Of a stretch of DNA of 5,403 bases, positions 5,252 through 5,403 are shown piece by piece. Under the pieces are notes generated by a model. That model ran no database searches and was not told where the DNA came from. It saw nothing but the letters and a program-made list of their open reading frames with translations. This DNA is from Synergistaceae bacterium (GTDB taxonomy: Bacteria > Synergistota > Synergistia > Synergistales > Aminobacteriaceae): NCBI GenBank assembly GCA_017394925.1, contig JAFPWQ010000129.1:1-5403 (forward strand). The letters are read 5' to 3'. Positions within the stretch are counted from its first letter, which is position 1. Every line of letters starts with the position of its first letter. The translations under genes were made by a program, and so were the position numbers.

Positions 5252-5403
5252 ATGCAGACTTTCACATATAATCCCAAATCGAATGACGCAAATGAATTCA
5301 TCAATCACAATGAGATTCTCGACACTCTGATTTATGCCGAAGCTCATAAAAATGATTTTGAACTCATTGATTCACTTCTCGAAAAGGCAAGACCAAAATA
5401 CAC
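5252..5403 (+). CDS. hydG: [FeFe]-hydrogenase maturase HydG-like, N-terminal fragment
   Basis: The gene starts at ATG 5252 with a strong AAGGAGG just upstream (5233-5239) and runs off the window; 50 residues are visible. HydG is a radical SAM enzyme that cleaves tyrosine to p-cresol, CO and cyanide for building the H-cluster of [FeFe]-hydrogenases. The visible part, with NEFINHNEILDTLIYAE and then LIDSLLEKARPKY, resembles the helical N-terminus of HydG proteins, which carry a 'FI-(N/D)-x-x-E-I' start and an 'I-x-x-(I/L)-(L/I)-E-K-A-R' helix. The radical SAM cysteine motif would lie outside the window, so the call depends on the N-terminus only; another radical SAM protein of the ThiH/HydG group is possible. 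It is divergent from tRNA-Arg. Confidence 0.68.
   Translation, partial: MQTFTYNPKSNDANEFINHNEILDTLIYAEAHKNDFELIDSLLEKARPKY

Noticed and set aside
5195..5267. A 12-bp direct repeat AGACTTTCACAT in the hydG leader (5195-5206) and first codons (5256-5267).
   Set aside because: A 12-base match is expected about once by chance in a window this size, and no function is suggested by its position.
1..5403. CRISPR arrays, insertion sequences, toxin-antitoxin pairs or anti-phage defence genes.
   Set aside because: No regularly spaced repeats, transposase motifs or defence-type domains are visible; the only repeat of note is the tRNA-derived pair.

Overview
The window reads as chromosomal DNA from a flagellated, probably anaerobic bacterium with moderately AT-rich DNA. 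Motility is shown by the flagellar chaperones FliS and FlgN. Anaerobic hydrogen metabolism is suggested by the start of a HydG-like [FeFe]-hydrogenase maturase. A signal-peptide-bearing M48 metalloprotease of the periplasmic type fits a diderm. I cannot fix the phylum from this sequence; Synergistota is plausible, but that is a guess.

Layout. Positions 2-337 (+) are the C-terminal end of DNA gyrase subunit B. A compact forward cluster follows: fliS (430-1017), flgN (1007-1492, TTG start overlapping fliS) and an M48 metalloprotease (1494-2549, one base after flgN), closed by a clear hairpin-plus-T-tract terminator (2573-2613). Facing it on the minus strand is a broken, AT-rich GT23/FUT8-like glycosyltransferase gene (2615-3595). 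Its reading frame is split in three, and both breaks sit on A/T homopolymers, so it is a pseudogene, a phase-variable gene or a victim of homopolymer sequencing error.

Next on the minus strand is an unusual two-domain protein (3721-4977): an LCM/PPM-type SAM methyltransferase fused to a C-terminal STAS (anti-sigma-factor-antagonist-like) domain. Just upstream of it, on the same strand, is a tRNA-Arg(CCT) gene (5038-5113) with its own good promoter and no visible terminator before the methyltransferase gene. On the other side of this promoter region, hydG begins on the plus strand (5252 to the window edge) from a divergent promoter.

The most striking non-gene signal is an exact 22-bp direct repeat. 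One copy is the D-loop-to-anticodon-loop part of the tRNA-Arg gene (5076-5097). The other copy (3705-3726) contains the stop codon of the methyltransferase-STAS gene. The repeats bracket about 1.37 kb carrying that single gene, like the att scars left by tRNA-targeted integration, although the distal copy lacks the tRNA 3' half that a textbook event would leave. A mismatch in the tRNA anticodon stem, exactly across the repeat boundary, is compatible with the tRNA being a recombinant of two halves.
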